NCBI RefSeq assembly: GCF_029894425.1
Contig: NZ_JARXYJ010000001.1
Location: 7,212,501-7,276,500, forward strand
Source of the DNA: Streptomyces sp. SAI-127
GTDB lineage: Bacteria > Actinomycetota > Actinomycetes > Streptomycetales > Streptomycetaceae
DNA: 64,000 bases
Direction: 5' to 3'
In this document: piece after piece, positions 46,387 to 55,198 of the stretch
How positions within the stretch are numbered: the stretch's first letter is position 1
Layout of the letters: each line of letters starts with the position of its first letter
Made by a program: the position numbers and the translations under genes
The notes under the pieces: model-generated
The model's database searches: none
What the model saw: only the letters and a program-made list of their open reading frames with translations
Told to the model about the DNA's origin: nothing

Positions 46387-47763
46387 TCAGTGCGAGCCCC
46401 CGCGCTCCTCGCGGATCTGCGAGACCACCCGAGCCACCGACTGCCGTACCGCTTCCGTCTCGGTGAGGAAGTGCCAGTAGTCGGGGTGGCGGCCCTCCAG
46501 CGTGCCGATCGCCCGGTCCAGGCGGGCCACGGAGTCGTCCAACGGGCGTGCGTGCCTGGGTTCGGGGGTGTTGCGGCCGCTCATGGCGAGGCGCTGGGCG
46601 TCGCGGATGGCGAAGCGCGTGCGGTCGATCTCCTGCTGGGGGTCCTTCTGCACGGCGTTCAGCCGGTGCAGCCGGTCGCCGGCGGCGGAGACTGACTCGT
46701 CGGTGGTTTTGAGCAGGGCGCGGACGGTGGAGAGCAGGGCGGTCGCGTCCGGCCAGCGCTGTTCGTCACGCGCGGCGCGGGCCTCGCGAAGCTTCTGCTC
46801 GGCCTGCCGTACGTTCTCCGTGGCCTGGTCCGGGACGTGCTGGAGGTCCTGCCAGCAGGCGGCCGTGAACCGGCGGCGCAGTTCGCTGAGCACCGGGTCG
46901 ACCTGGCCCGCGCGGGTGGTGAGGGCCTCGGCGCGGGTGCGGAGGGAGACGAGCCGGTGGTCGATCTCCGCGGCCCGCTCCGGCAGCCGCTCGGCCTCCA
47001 CCCGGATCGACTCGGCCTCCCGCGCGACCCGTTCGGCCCGCTCCAGGGTCTGTGGCACGCCGTGCTGTCCCGCGCCCTGGTTGAGCTTGGTCAGTTCGGG
47101 TCCCAGGGCGGCGAGCCGGGCGGCGAGGTCGTCCGCCGTCAGCCCCGACTCCCGTACGGCGTCCAGGGCGTTGGAGGCGGCCAGCAGCCCCTGCCGGGCC
47201 CGCTCGACGGCCGGGGCGAGGCGGGCGAGCTGGGTCTCGGCCTTGCCGAGCAGCGGTCCGAGGCTGTCGCCGAAACGGTCCAGCTCCCGCTTGACGTTGC
47301 CGAGGTCGTCCTTGGCCCGGGTGAGCTCGGTACGCGCGTGTGCGGCGGCCGAGGCCTCCAGGTCGTCCCGGTCGAGGTCATGGGCGTCGACGGCCTCGAT
47401 GTAGCGCTGACTGGCCTCGTCGATCCGCCCGCTGACCGCCTGGAAGTCGGCGACCGCCCGCCGGGCGGCGGGGGAGTCGTCGACGGCCGTGATGGTCTCT
47501 ATCGAGATCCGCAGATCCCGCTGGGCGGTGTCCAGCTCGTAGAAGGCGGCCGCGGCGGCGTCCTTGGCGGCCTGCGCCTCGGCCCGCTGGCTCTCCGCCC
47601 GCCCGCCGAACCAGCGCCGGGTGCCGCCGCCCGCGAACGCGGCCGGCAGGGCGAGGGCGACGAGCAGGGGCAGCCCGACGAGGGTGAGGGTGTCCTTGAG
47701 CCCCTGGCGGGGTGCGCGCGGCACCATCGGCGACGAGTACGGCTGCGATGGTGTCGCCGTCAC
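46387..47763 (-). CDS. membrane-anchored coiled-coil protein
   Basis: This 458-residue protein has one N-terminal membrane span (LTLVGLPLLVALALPAAFAGG, about residues 26-46). About 380 residues of almost uninterrupted coiled coil follow, rich in Ala, Glu and Arg. This topology places the coil outside if oriented N-in, or as a cytoplasmic rod if N-out. No enzyme motif is visible. Similar hypothetical proteins occur in other streptomycetes and may be structural or scaffold-like. It is separated from the peptide operon by its AT-rich promoter. Confidence 0.7.
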   Translation of the reverse strand: MTATPSQPYSSPMVPRAPRQGLKDTLTLVGLPLLVALALPAAFAGGGTRRWFGGRAESQRAEAQAAKDAAAAAFYELDTAQRDLRISIETITAVDDSPAARRAVADFQAVSGRIDEASQRYIEAVDAHDLDRDDLEASAAAHARTELTRAKDDLGNVKRELDRFGDSLGPLLGKAETQLARLAPAVERARQGLLAASNALDAVRESGLTADDLAARLAALGPELTKLNQGAGQHGVPQTLERAERVAREAESIRVEAERLPERAAEIDHRLVSLRTRAEALTTRAGQVDPVLSELRRRFTAACWQDLQHVPDQATENVRQAEQKLREARAARDEQRWPDATALLSTVRALLKTTDESVSAAGDRLHRLNAVQKDPQQEIDRTRFAIRDAQRLAMSGRNTPEPRHARPLDDSVARLDRAIGTLEGRHPDYWHFLTETEAVRQSVARVVSQIREERGGSH

Positions 47764-47843
47764 ATCCCTCTCCCGTGCTGTGTTCCGTCCTGGCGGTGCC
47801 CGATGTCATTCTCCCACCGGTAGAGGACGAACACACGGGCCGG

Positions 47844-48614
47844 TCAGTTCGCGGTTCGGACCGTGACTTTGCCGTCTCCGCTCTGGGCGGACACGACGTG
47901 GTCGCTGGAGTCGGACCGGGGCACGGACACGTCGACCCCTCCGTCGCCGGTTTTGGTGTCCACGCGGTAGGTGGCCTTCGGCAGCTCGACGGTCACGGAG
48001 CCGTCGCCGCTGCGGGTCTCCACCCGGTCCGGTACGGCGCCGAGTTCGAGGTGGAGCGAGCCGTCCCCGGTGCGGGCGGTGATGCGGCGGGAGGTGACCT
48101 CCGCCCTCATGGAGCCGTCGCCGGTGTGCAGCTCCAGCGGCCCGCTGGAGTCGGTGACCCGCACGGAACCGTCACCGGTGCTGATGCTCAGCGGCCGGGT
48201 GAATCCCCGGGCCCGCACACTGCCGTCGCCGTCCTGGACCTTCACGCTGATGTCCCGCGGCACCTCGATGCGGTGCTTGGCCGCGCAGTCGGCCACGACA
48301 CCGCTGCACTTCATGCGCAGCACCAGCCGGTCGTCCTTCATCGACCAGGTCACCTCGGGGTCCTTGCCGAGGGCGACGGTCCCCTGGAACCAGCGGGTGA
48401 CCTCGACCGTGCCCGCCTTGTTCGAATCGGCGGCGACGATCTCCAGTGCCGAGTCGTCGGAGTCGACGGTGAGGGTGCGGCCGTGTAGCGCGAAGGACTT
48501 GTGGTCGGGGGTCTTGTCGTCCCCGGCGGAGGCGCCGCAGGCGGTGGCCCCCGCGACGACGAGCGCGACGACCCCGGCCGCGGCGGCGGCACGTACGGGA
48601 ACGGAACGGACCAT
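47844..48614 (-). CDS. DUF4097-type beta-repeat lipoprotein
   Basis: This 256-residue exported protein has a lipobox (VALVVAGATAC, Cys about residue 26). It has repeated short beta-strand units, each ending in GDGS or GDGG, about every 20-25 residues (six or seven copies). This is the DUF4097 putative-adhesin layout with right-handed beta-helix character. The start is ATG 48614 (MVRSVPVRAA), 9 nt after a GGGGGAG. ATCCGGG-N5-CCCGGAT upstream (48705-48723) may be a regulator site. Function is unknown; surface or envelope sensing is suggested by location. Confidence 0.8.
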   Translation of the reverse strand: MVRSVPVRAAAAAGVVALVVAGATACGASAGDDKTPDHKSFALHGRTLTVDSDDSALEIVAADSNKAGTVEVTRWFQGTVALGKDPEVTWSMKDDRLVLRMKCSGVVADCAAKHRIEVPRDISVKVQDGDGSVRARGFTRPLSISTGDGSVRVTDSSGPLELHTGDGSMRAEVTSRRITARTGDGSLHLELGAVPDRVETRSGDGSVTVELPKATYRVDTKTGDGGVDVSVPRSDSSDHVVSAQSGDGKVTVRTAN

Positions 48615-48805
48615 GACGATCTCCCCCTGAGCTAGCCCTGAGCGGGCGGCCGCGGGCAGTCCGCGACCCTGGTTCGAGGCTAGGGACCGGGGCTCCCGCG
48701 GGGGATCCGGGCCGCTCCCGGATAGGGGGTGGGGTTTTCCCCCGTATCGACCCTGACGCCTGCCCTGACTCCTGCTCCGACTCCGCCGGGCCCCCGGCAA
48801 AGAGT

Positions 48806-48836
48806 TTGCAGGACAGGGTCCCGGGCAAGGTAGGCT
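48806..48836 (+). promoter_or_regulatory. tRNA-Val promoter
   Basis: TTGCAG (48806-48811) and TAGGCT (48831-48836) are separated by 19 bp, 14 nt before the tRNA. Spacing is slightly long but the elements resemble other actinobacterial tRNA promoters. Confidence 0.5.
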
Positions 48837-48849
48837 GTCGACTCGTCTC

Positions 48850-48921
<72 letters not shown>

Positions 48922-48930
48922 CACCGGAAG

Positions 48931-48960
48931 AGGACCCCGGCCGATCTCGGCCGGGGTCCT
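48931..48960 (+). terminator. tRNA terminator hairpin
   Basis: AGGACCCCGGCC and GGCCGGGGTCCT form a perfect 12-bp stem with loop GATCTC, 9 nt after the tRNA. It can also end the convergent minus-strand gene. Confidence 0.85.
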
Positions 48961-48967
48961 TCGTCGT

Positions 48968-49306
48968 TCAGCCGGCTTCCGGCCCGCGGGACGCGTGCTT
49001 CAGCCTGGTGCGGGCGTCCACGCGTTCCGGTGTCGCCACGTCCGTCCAGAAGCGGTGGGTGGTGACGAAGACCGCGAGTTCGTGTTCGCGCTGCCGGAGC
49101 TTTTCCACCTCGGCCTGTTCGTCGGGGGTCCAGCCGGGGGAGGCGGGGCGCTCCACCTTCCGCCAGCCGGTGCTGTCACTGAAGCCGTCCAGCGGCGCGA
49201 CCGACCAGGGAAGCCGCTTGAGCAGGGCCGACAGCTCGGCCCGGACCTGATGCAGCTCCTCCTGACCGGCGAGGAGGTCACTCGGAAAGTCATAGGTCGT
49301 AGCCAC
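48968..49306 (-). CDS. hypothetical helical protein
   Basis: This is a 112-residue cytoplasmic protein without recognised family. Two heptad-rich helices (EELHQVRAELSALLKRLPW; EQAEVEKLRQREHELAVFV) flank a Trp-containing loop (STGWRKVERPASPGWTPDE). Similar small proteins are found in other streptomycetes. The codon bias is that of a real Streptomyces gene. It ends beside the tRNA terminator. Confidence 0.6.
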   Translation of the reverse strand: MATTYDFPSDLLAGQEELHQVRAELSALLKRLPWSVAPLDGFSDSTGWRKVERPASPGWTPDEQAEVEKLRQREHELAVFVTTHRFWTDVATPERVDARTRLKHASRGPEAG

Positions 49307-49357
49307 GCCACAATGCTACGCCTGTTCGATTTTGGGTTGCGAGTGGCTTCGGGAGGT

Positions 49358-50716
49358 TCATGCGAACGGGGGCGTTCGATCCCTCCCGCCTCCTGCACGC
49401 GCGGGAAGCGTCCGCCCCAGGCTGGCGAGCGGGGACAGGGCCAGCACCACCGGGGACAGCAGCATGCCCGCGGCCGTCACCAGGAGGTTGGTGCGCAACC
49501 CCCACTCCTGCGCGAGGAATCCGCCGAGGAGGGAGCCGAGCGGGGTCATCCCCATACCGACGAACGTGATCGTGGCGGACGCGCGGCCCTGCATCCCGTC
49601 CGGGGTGGCCGTCTGCCGGACGGCCATGACCATGACGTTCACCAACTGGCCGCCCGTCCCGAACACGAAGCCGACCGCGAGGAGCACGGGGAGCGTCACC
49701 GCGGCGGAGCCGTGCAGCGCGGGCACGCACAGGAACGCGCCGTCGCCGAGTGCCGCCGCGGACACGAGCACCACGCCGTAACCGAACCGGCCCGGCAGCC
49801 GGGCGGCCAGCACCGAGCCCAGGAGCGCGCCCGGCCCCGTCGCCGCGAGCGCCAGCCCGACGGCGGTGCCCGACAGGTGCAGCTCCCGCGGCAGGAAGAG
49901 CAGATAGACGGTCATCATGGCCGCGAAGCAGAACTGGAAGGCGGCCGAGGCGAGGCACACGGTCCGCAGCGAGGTGTCGCCGACGACGAAACGGAGGCCC
50001 TCGTGAATGCGCCGCCCCATGCGAGGGGGACGTTCCGAGCGCTCCGGTATCGCCTCGCGGCGACGGATCCGTCGGATCGACAGGAACGACAGGGCGAAGA
50101 ACAGCGCGCTGCCGGCGGCGGCGATCGGCGCCGAGAGCAGGGACACCAACGCACCGCCGAGGGCGGGGCCGCCGATCTGCGCCGCGGACCGGCTGCCCTC
50201 GAGCGCGCTGTTGCCCCGCACCAGCTGATCGCGTCTCACCAGCCGTACGAGAGACGCCTGGTACGCCACGTCGAAGAACACGGACAGGGCGCCCACGGTG
50301 AAGGCGACCACGAGCAGTGCGGGCAGGCCGAGCAGGCCGAAAAGACCGCCCAGGGCGGCGGCGCCCAGTGCCAGGGCCCGGCCGGCGTCCGTCAGCACCA
50401 TCACCGTGCGGGTCCGCCATCTGTCCACCCACGCGCCGGCGAAGAGCGAGAGCAACAGGATGGGCGCCTGTCCGACAGCGCGGAGGATGCCCAACTGGCC
50501 GGCACTGGCGTCGAGTGTCAGGACGGCGAAGAGCGGCAACACCAACAGACTTGTGTGCTCGCCGAGTTGGGAGACGGTCTGGCCCACCCAGAGGCGACGG
50601 AAGTCACGGTCCCGCCACAGACTCGACGGGGCGGGGCGACCGGAATCGGACACGGCGGAGGAAAAGGAGGAAGCGGACGGCACGGGGACCCTTCGATCGA
50701 AGGCTTGCTGTGCCAC
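49358..50716 (-). CDS. MFS transporter (MFS_3 type)
   Basis: This 452-residue protein has twelve predicted spans. It resembles the MFS_3 group that includes the enterobactin exporter EntS and macrolide efflux proteins. It has FRRLWVGQTVSQLGEHTSLLVLP near the N-terminus (key: WxGQxxSxLG) and GAWVDRWRTRTVMVLTDAGRAL as the loop 2-3 motif. It ends in a basic cytoplasmic tail. Export of a siderophore or antibiotic is plausible but unsupported by neighbours. The 193-bp gap upstream to the DUF6003-like gene holds the promoters and no gene. Confidence 0.88.
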   Translation of the reverse strand: MAQQAFDRRVPVPSASSFSSAVSDSGRPAPSSLWRDRDFRRLWVGQTVSQLGEHTSLLVLPLFAVLTLDASAGQLGILRAVGQAPILLLSLFAGAWVDRWRTRTVMVLTDAGRALALGAAALGGLFGLLGLPALLVVAFTVGALSVFFDVAYQASLVRLVRRDQLVRGNSALEGSRSAAQIGGPALGGALVSLLSAPIAAAGSALFFALSFLSIRRIRRREAIPERSERPPRMGRRIHEGLRFVVGDTSLRTVCLASAAFQFCFAAMMTVYLLFLPRELHLSGTAVGLALAATGPGALLGSVLAARLPGRFGYGVVLVSAAALGDGAFLCVPALHGSAAVTLPVLLAVGFVFGTGGQLVNVMVMAVRQTATPDGMQGRASATITFVGMGMTPLGSLLGGFLAQEWGLRTNLLVTAAGMLLSPVVLALSPLASLGRTLPARAGGGRDRTPPFA

Positions 50717-50909
50717 ACCATCAAGGGCAGCACGCGATGACAGGCCGGACGGCCTACGACGTCAACGCGCGCTCGGAAGACCGACCATGTCCTCGCTCCT
50801 CTTCGGTCACTCGCCGAAGCAGAACATTAGCCGGGCGAGGCGGGGTAATGGGAGGTCGATCAGCCCCTGTTGAGGAGGTTGAGGAGTCAGTGTCGCGAAG
50901 GAGCCGAGG

Positions 50910-51335
50910 ATGACCGACGACGCCTATCTGTTCCTGCTCGACGACGCGTCCGCGCAACTCGGCGTGCCCCCCGCCGCCGTCGGCGATCTCGCGTGCATGG
51001 AGACTCCCGCGGTGCGCGCGTGGCTGGACGCGCAGGGAACCACGGCGACCTCCCCGCAGCTGCGTCTGCTGCCACCTGAGGAGACCGCCGCCGTGCCCGA
51101 GGGGGCCGAGCGACTGCCGGTGCCGCTGAACGACGAGGAACTGAACCGGCTCCGCCACCACCTGGCACCGGAACCGATCGCCGGGGTCGAGGAGGAGCTG
51201 CTCGCCTACCGCGAGTCCGCGGACGGCCGGGACGACCTGATCGGCCGCGCACTGGCCGCGGGTGTGCCGCCGCACCGCGTCGTCGAGCTGACCGGGGTGG
51301 ATCCGGCGACGGTGACCGCCGCCGCGCAGGGCTGA
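50910..51335 (+). CDS. DUF6003-like protein
   Basis: This 141-residue cytoplasmic protein probably belongs to DUF6003. It starts DAYLFLLDDASAQLGVPPAAV and ends in a helix-turn-helix-like tail (AAGVPPHRVVELTGVDPATV). This tail suggests DNA or partner binding, but the domain is too short to be a typical regulator. ATG 50910 follows AAGGAG. The last 82 nt of the gene are repeated twice more downstream. No operon partner is evident. Confidence 0.6.
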   Translation: MTDDAYLFLLDDASAQLGVPPAAVGDLACMETPAVRAWLDAQGTTATSPQLRLLPPEETAAVPEGAERLPVPLNDEELNRLRHHLAPEPIAGVEEELLAYRESADGRDDLIGRALAAGVPPHRVVELTGVDPATVTAAAQG

Positions 51336-51571
51336 GGACGAGACTGCCGTCCGGCCTCACGCGTCTGCGTCGGCCGCGGGCGTGCCGCCGCGCCGCATGG
51401 TCGAAGTGACCGGGGTGGACCCGGCGACGGTGACCGCCGGGGCGGAGGGCTGACGATGAAGCTGCCGCCCGGTCTCCCAGGCCTGCGCCGGCCGCGGGTG
51501 TGCCGCCGCACCGCGTCGTCGAGCTGACCGGGGTGGATCCGGCGACGGTGACCGCCGCCGCGCAGGGCTGA
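51254..51571 (+). repeat. 118-bp tandem repeat of DUF6003-like 3' end
   Basis: Three copies of the gene's last 82 nt, including the stop codon, lie at 51254-51335, 51372-51453 and 51490-51571, exactly 118 bp apart. Copies 1 and 3 are identical; copy 2 differs at 10 of 82 positions. The 36-bp linkers are also related. As 118 is not a multiple of three, the extra copies do not extend the protein. They occupy the otherwise empty gap before the convergent YihY gene. Confidence 0.9.
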
Positions 51572-51582
51572 CCGTGCTGGCT

Positions 51583-52548
51583 TCAGACACCCGGGCCGGG
51601 GTCCGGATGGACGGCCGACTTGATGCCGGCGCGGGCCGCTTCCAGTTGGGCGGCGAAGGCGATGCCCAGGAAGAGCGCGACGGCGGTGAGGTTGGCCCAC
51701 AGGAGCAGGGCGATGAAGGCGGTGAGCGGCCCGTACACGGCGCCGAAGGCACCGCTCTCCTCGACGTACAGGGCGAGCAGCCAGGTGGCCGCCACCCACA
51801 GCAACAGATGTACGGCCGAGCCGAAGGCCAGCCAGGTGTAACCGGGCTGCACGCGCCGCGGCGACCAGCGGAAGATCACGGCGGAGGCCACCCAGGCCAG
51901 CGCGAGCCCCACGGGCAGGTCGAGCACACCCCACCAGCGCGGCCCGCCGCCGTCCCGGCCCGCGGACGCGGCCACCGCGTCGCCCACGGCCTCACCGGCC
52001 ACCAGCGCGACGAACCCCAGCACCAGCGGCAGACCGGCGGCGAGCGCGAGGACGAGCCCGCGCGCGTACTTGCGCGGGAAGGGCCGGTCCCGCTCGATGC
52101 CGTAGATGCGGTTCGCGCCGCGTTCGATCTGGCCCATGGCCGAGGCGAGGTTCAACAGCGCGAAGCCCAGACCGAGCCACAGGGCGAGCGTGCTCCAGAC
52201 ATCGCCGTGCGCGGTGCGCCGCGTCCCGTCGAAGGCGTCCTTCACGATGTCGGCGCTCGCGCCCGGCACGATCCGGCCGAGGGTGAGCTCGATGATCCGG
52301 CCCACGCCCTCCGTGTGCACCGAGGTGGCGAGGCCGACCAGTGCCACAGTGCACGGAACCAGCCCGAGCACCACCTGGAAGGCGAGGGCGCGGGCGTTGG
52401 TGAAGCCGTCGGCGTAACGGAACCGCGCGAAGGAGTCGGCCAGCAGCCGCAGCCCGCCGTAGTGGCGCAGGGCGGTGAAGGCCTCGTCTCCGGAGAGCTC
52501 GTCCCCGATCATGTCCCTGGTCTGCGGGACGCGGACGACGGTACCCAT
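51583..52548 (-). CDS. YihY/BrkB family membrane protein
   Basis: This 321-residue inner-membrane protein has six spans and belongs to the YihY/virulence factor BrkB family (formerly labelled ribonuclease BN). Family signs are the FRYADGFTNARALAFQVVLGLVP start (key: ALAFQVVLGLVP), YTWLAFGSAVHLLLWV, and YGPLTAFIALLLWANLTAVALFLG near the C-terminus. Function is uncertain; transport or envelope roles have been proposed. The start is ATG 52548 (MGTVVRVPQTRD). Confidence 0.9.
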   Translation of the reverse strand: MGTVVRVPQTRDMIGDELSGDEAFTALRHYGGLRLLADSFARFRYADGFTNARALAFQVVLGLVPCTVALVGLATSVHTEGVGRIIELTLGRIVPGASADIVKDAFDGTRRTAHGDVWSTLALWLGLGFALLNLASAMGQIERGANRIYGIERDRPFPRKYARGLVLALAAGLPLVLGFVALVAGEAVGDAVAASAGRDGGGPRWWGVLDLPVGLALAWVASAVIFRWSPRRVQPGYTWLAFGSAVHLLLWVAATWLLALYVEESGAFGAVYGPLTAFIALLLWANLTAVALFLGIAFAAQLEAARAGIKSAVHPDPGPGV

Positions 52549-52610
52549 GGCGCGGACGCTCCTTGCTCGGACGGCTGGTCCCTGTGCGGTTGCCCCGAGA
52601 ACCAAGGTTG

Positions 52611-53159
52611 TCAGCGTCGTCCGCCGAACTCCCACTCGTGGACCTCCACGGCCGCGTACCGGTCCGCGGTCAGCACCGCCCGAGCCCCCTCCGGGTCCGG
52701 GGCACGGACCAGGGCCGCCGTGCCCAGCCAGGCGTCGGCGTCGTCGGACAGAAGAGGACCGTAGGCGATCAGGTCGTCCCTGTCGGCCGGTACGGCGAGG
52801 TCGACGGCCTCTCCCGCGCCGAGACCGAGCACCAGATACCGGTCGCCACCGGTCCGGCCGCCCGGGAAGTCCCACATGGTGCGGCCCAGCAGATTGCGCC
52901 AACGGCGCAGGAGTACGTCCCGGTACGCACCCGCCTGATAGTTGGGCTCGTCGAACGCGAAAGCGCGGGCGGCCGCCGGATCGGGCAGCTCGACGATGTG
53001 TACGCTCCCCGTCGGCGCCTCACCGCCGACGGCGAACGTCGGCCCACGGGCGATCAGTTCGGCCGCGTACCGGTCCATGTAGGACCAGTGCGCTTCCGTC
53101 AGCTCCTCGCGCAGTGACAGGGAGCCGGGCCGGTCACGGTGGTAACAGAAGAACTCCAT
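52611..53159 (-). CDS. double YciI-like domain protein
   Basis: This 182-residue cytoplasmic protein seems to contain two ferredoxin-like YciI-type domains (about residues 1-95 and 105-182). The first has EFFCYHRDRPGS and EAHWSYMDRYAAELIARGP, with the typical His/Asp pair, and the second has YLVLGLGAGEAVDLAV and AALVRAPDPEGARAVL. YciI folds serve in dehalogenases, decarboxylases or sigma-factor partners; no partner is nearby. ATG 53159 is used. A GTG or ATG at 53162-53165 is also possible. Confidence 0.7.
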   Translation of the reverse strand: MEFFCYHRDRPGSLSLREELTEAHWSYMDRYAAELIARGPTFAVGGEAPTGSVHIVELPDPAAARAFAFDEPNYQAGAYRDVLLRRWRNLLGRTMWDFPGGRTGGDRYLVLGLGAGEAVDLAVPADRDDLIAYGPLLSDDADAWLGTAALVRAPDPEGARAVLTADRYAAVEVHEWEFGGRR

Positions 53160-53294
53160 GACCACGGAGCCTTGTCCACGGGCGGCCTCATCTCAACGGC
53201 ATTTCGTGCCCCGCTTTCGTCCAAGCGTCGTCGTTTCTTTGTCCATGGACCGACTCGCGGTCGGGACGCGAGGGTCGGCTCATGAAGGCGGATC

Positions 53295-54524
53295 TTGAGG
53301 ATTGTCGTGCATAGCCCGGTGATCGGACGGTCGCGGATGCCAAGGGGGCTTGTCGCGTTGGCCGTCGGTGGGTTCGGGATCGGGTTGACCGAGTTTCTGA
53401 TCGCGGGGCTGCTGCCCCAGGTGGCGGCGGGTTTCGCGGTGTCCGAGGCGGCAGCGGGGCGGCTGATCTCCGGATACGCGGTGAGCGTGGCGGTCGGTGC
53501 GATCGCCCTGACCGCGGCGACCGCGCGGCTGCCCCGCAAACACGTGCTGGTCGGCCTGGTGGTGTTGTTCGTCCTCGGCAACCTGCTGTCCGCGATCGCG
53601 CCGAGTTATCCGGTGATGCTGCTCGGTCGGATCGTCGCGGCGCTGTGTCACGGCTCGTTCTTCGGCATCGGCTCCCTGGTCGCGCGCAGCCTGGTCGCGC
53701 CGGAGCGCGCGTCCCGCGCGGTGGCCGTCATGTTCGCCGGGCTGACCGTCGCGAACGTGCTCGGTGTGCCGTTCGGCGCGCTGGTGGGGGAGCGCTGGGG
53801 CTGGCGGGCCGCGTTCTGGGCGGTCACCGTGATCGGCCTGCTCGCGCTCGTGGGAATCGTCGCGTTCGTGCCGAGCCACGTCGGACAGACACCGCCGACG
53901 GTCCCCACCGGCCTGCGCGCTCAGCTCGGCGCCTTCCGGTCCGGGCAGGTCTGGCTGACCCTGGTCGCCACCGCGCTCGGCTACGGCGGGATGTTCGGCG
54001 CGTTCAGCTACATCGCCTACACGTTCACCGAGGTCACCGGCTTCTCCTCGGCGGATGTCGCCTGGCTGCTCATGGTGTACGGCGTCGGCCTGGTCGTCGG
54101 GAACCTGATCGGCGGGCGGGCCGCCGACCACGACCGTGACCGCGCGCTGGTCCTCGCCCTGGTCGGGCTCACCGTCACCTTGGTGGTGTTCGGGCTGCTC
54201 GCCACCAGCGCCACGGCCTCGGTGGTGCTGGTGTTCCTGATGGGCGTGTTCGGGTTCGCCGGGGTGCCCGGCATGATCACCCGCGTCACCGACTACGCGC
54301 ACGGGGCCGCCCTGGCCGCCAGTGCCAACGTGTCCGCGTCCAACATGGGCAACGCGCTGGGCGCCTGGGCCGGAGGCCTCGCGATCACGGCGGGCCTCGG
54401 CTACACCGCACCGCTCTACGTCGGCGCCGGCATCGTGCTCACCGCCGTCTTCGTCATGACCGTCGCCGCGCATCGAGCGAGGCCGGCCGTAAGGCAGGCC
54501 CGCGCGTCGGCGGTCCGGCGATGA
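53295..54524 (+). CDS. Cmx/CmlR-type MFS efflux transporter
   Basis: This transporter of about 395-409 residues has twelve spans and resembles the Cmx/CmrA chloramphenicol and sugar-efflux-type MFS group. The family segment GLTEFLIAGLLPQVAAGFAVSE is near residue 28 (key: GxTEFxxxGLLP), and TAATARLPRKHVLVG is the loop 2-3 motif. The TTG at 53295 and ATG at 53337 (MPRGLVALAVGG) are both possible; the latter gives the usual family length. Its stop overlaps the reductase start (ATGA), or the reductase begins at the later ATG 54584. Confidence 0.87.
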   Translation: MRIVVHSPVIGRSRMPRGLVALAVGGFGIGLTEFLIAGLLPQVAAGFAVSEAAAGRLISGYAVSVAVGAIALTAATARLPRKHVLVGLVVLFVLGNLLSAIAPSYPVMLLGRIVAALCHGSFFGIGSLVARSLVAPERASRAVAVMFAGLTVANVLGVPFGALVGERWGWRAAFWAVTVIGLLALVGIVAFVPSHVGQTPPTVPTGLRAQLGAFRSGQVWLTLVATALGYGGMFGAFSYIAYTFTEVTGFSSADVAWLLMVYGVGLVVGNLIGGRAADHDRDRALVLALVGLTVTLVVFGLLATSATASVVLVFLMGVFGFAGVPGMITRVTDYAHGAALAASANVSASNMGNALGAWAGGLAITAGLGYTAPLYVGAGIVLTAVFVMTVAAHRARPAVRQARASAVRR

Positions 54525-54583
54525 CTTTCGCGCGCGGGGCCGGTCTCAAGGGGGACGAGGAACGCCCTGAGAGAGGACCGGCC

Positions 54584-55198
54584 ATGGAGAACCCTCAGCA
54601 CGTGAACACGAGGCCTGCCGCGGACATGGAACCGCAGACCGCCGCGGGCAAGGTGCTCTGGCACTTCACGATGTCGCTGGACGGGTTCGTGGCGGGCCCC
54701 GGGCACGGGATGGACTGGATGACGGGGTTCTCGTTCCGGCCCGGTCTCGTCGAGGAGTACGCCGGAACGACCGGCGCCGTGCTGGGCGGGCGGGACGGCT
54801 GGGACGCCTTTCCCGACGCCGGTGGTATCTACGGCGGGGCGTGGCAGGGAGCGGTGTTCGTCCTCACGCACCACCCCGAGGACGCGCCGAGCGCCGACGG
54901 CGTGACCTTCCTGAGCTGTGACGTCGCCGAAGCGGTCCGGATCGCGCTCAAGGCCGCCGGCGGCAAGAACGTCGAGGTCCTCTCACCCACGATCGGCCGC
55001 CAACTCCTCGAACGCGGACTGATCGACGAGATCGACCTCCACATCGCGCCCGTCCTGCTCGGCGACGGCATCCGGCTGTTCGACAACCCCGGCGGCGCTC
55101 CCCTCCGCCTCGAACTCCTCAACGGCGGCGACCGCACGGCCGCGGTGAACGTGCGCTACCGACCCGCCACGACCGAGCCCAGCCAGTCGGTCAGGTGA
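54584..55198 (+). CDS. DHFR-like (RibD C-terminal) reductase
   Basis: This 204-residue reductase of the RibD_C/dihydrofolate-reductase fold has an N-terminal strand and loop VLWHFTMSLDGFVAGPGH (family signature SxDGxxAGP), AVLGGRDGWDA and SPTIGRQLLERGLIDEIDLH near the C-terminus. Such proteins reduce pteridine- or pyrimidine-type substrates; substrate is unknown. ATG 54584 with GAGAGG is preferred over ATG 54521, which overlaps the efflux stop. Its 3' end overlaps the convergent hydrolase by 43 nt. Confidence 0.88.
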   Translation: MENPQHVNTRPAADMEPQTAAGKVLWHFTMSLDGFVAGPGHGMDWMTGFSFRPGLVEEYAGTTGAVLGGRDGWDAFPDAGGIYGGAWQGAVFVLTHHPEDAPSADGVTFLSCDVAEAVRIALKAAGGKNVEVLSPTIGRQLLERGLIDEIDLHIAPVLLGDGIRLFDNPGGAPLRLELLNGGDRTAAVNVRYRPATTEPSQSVR

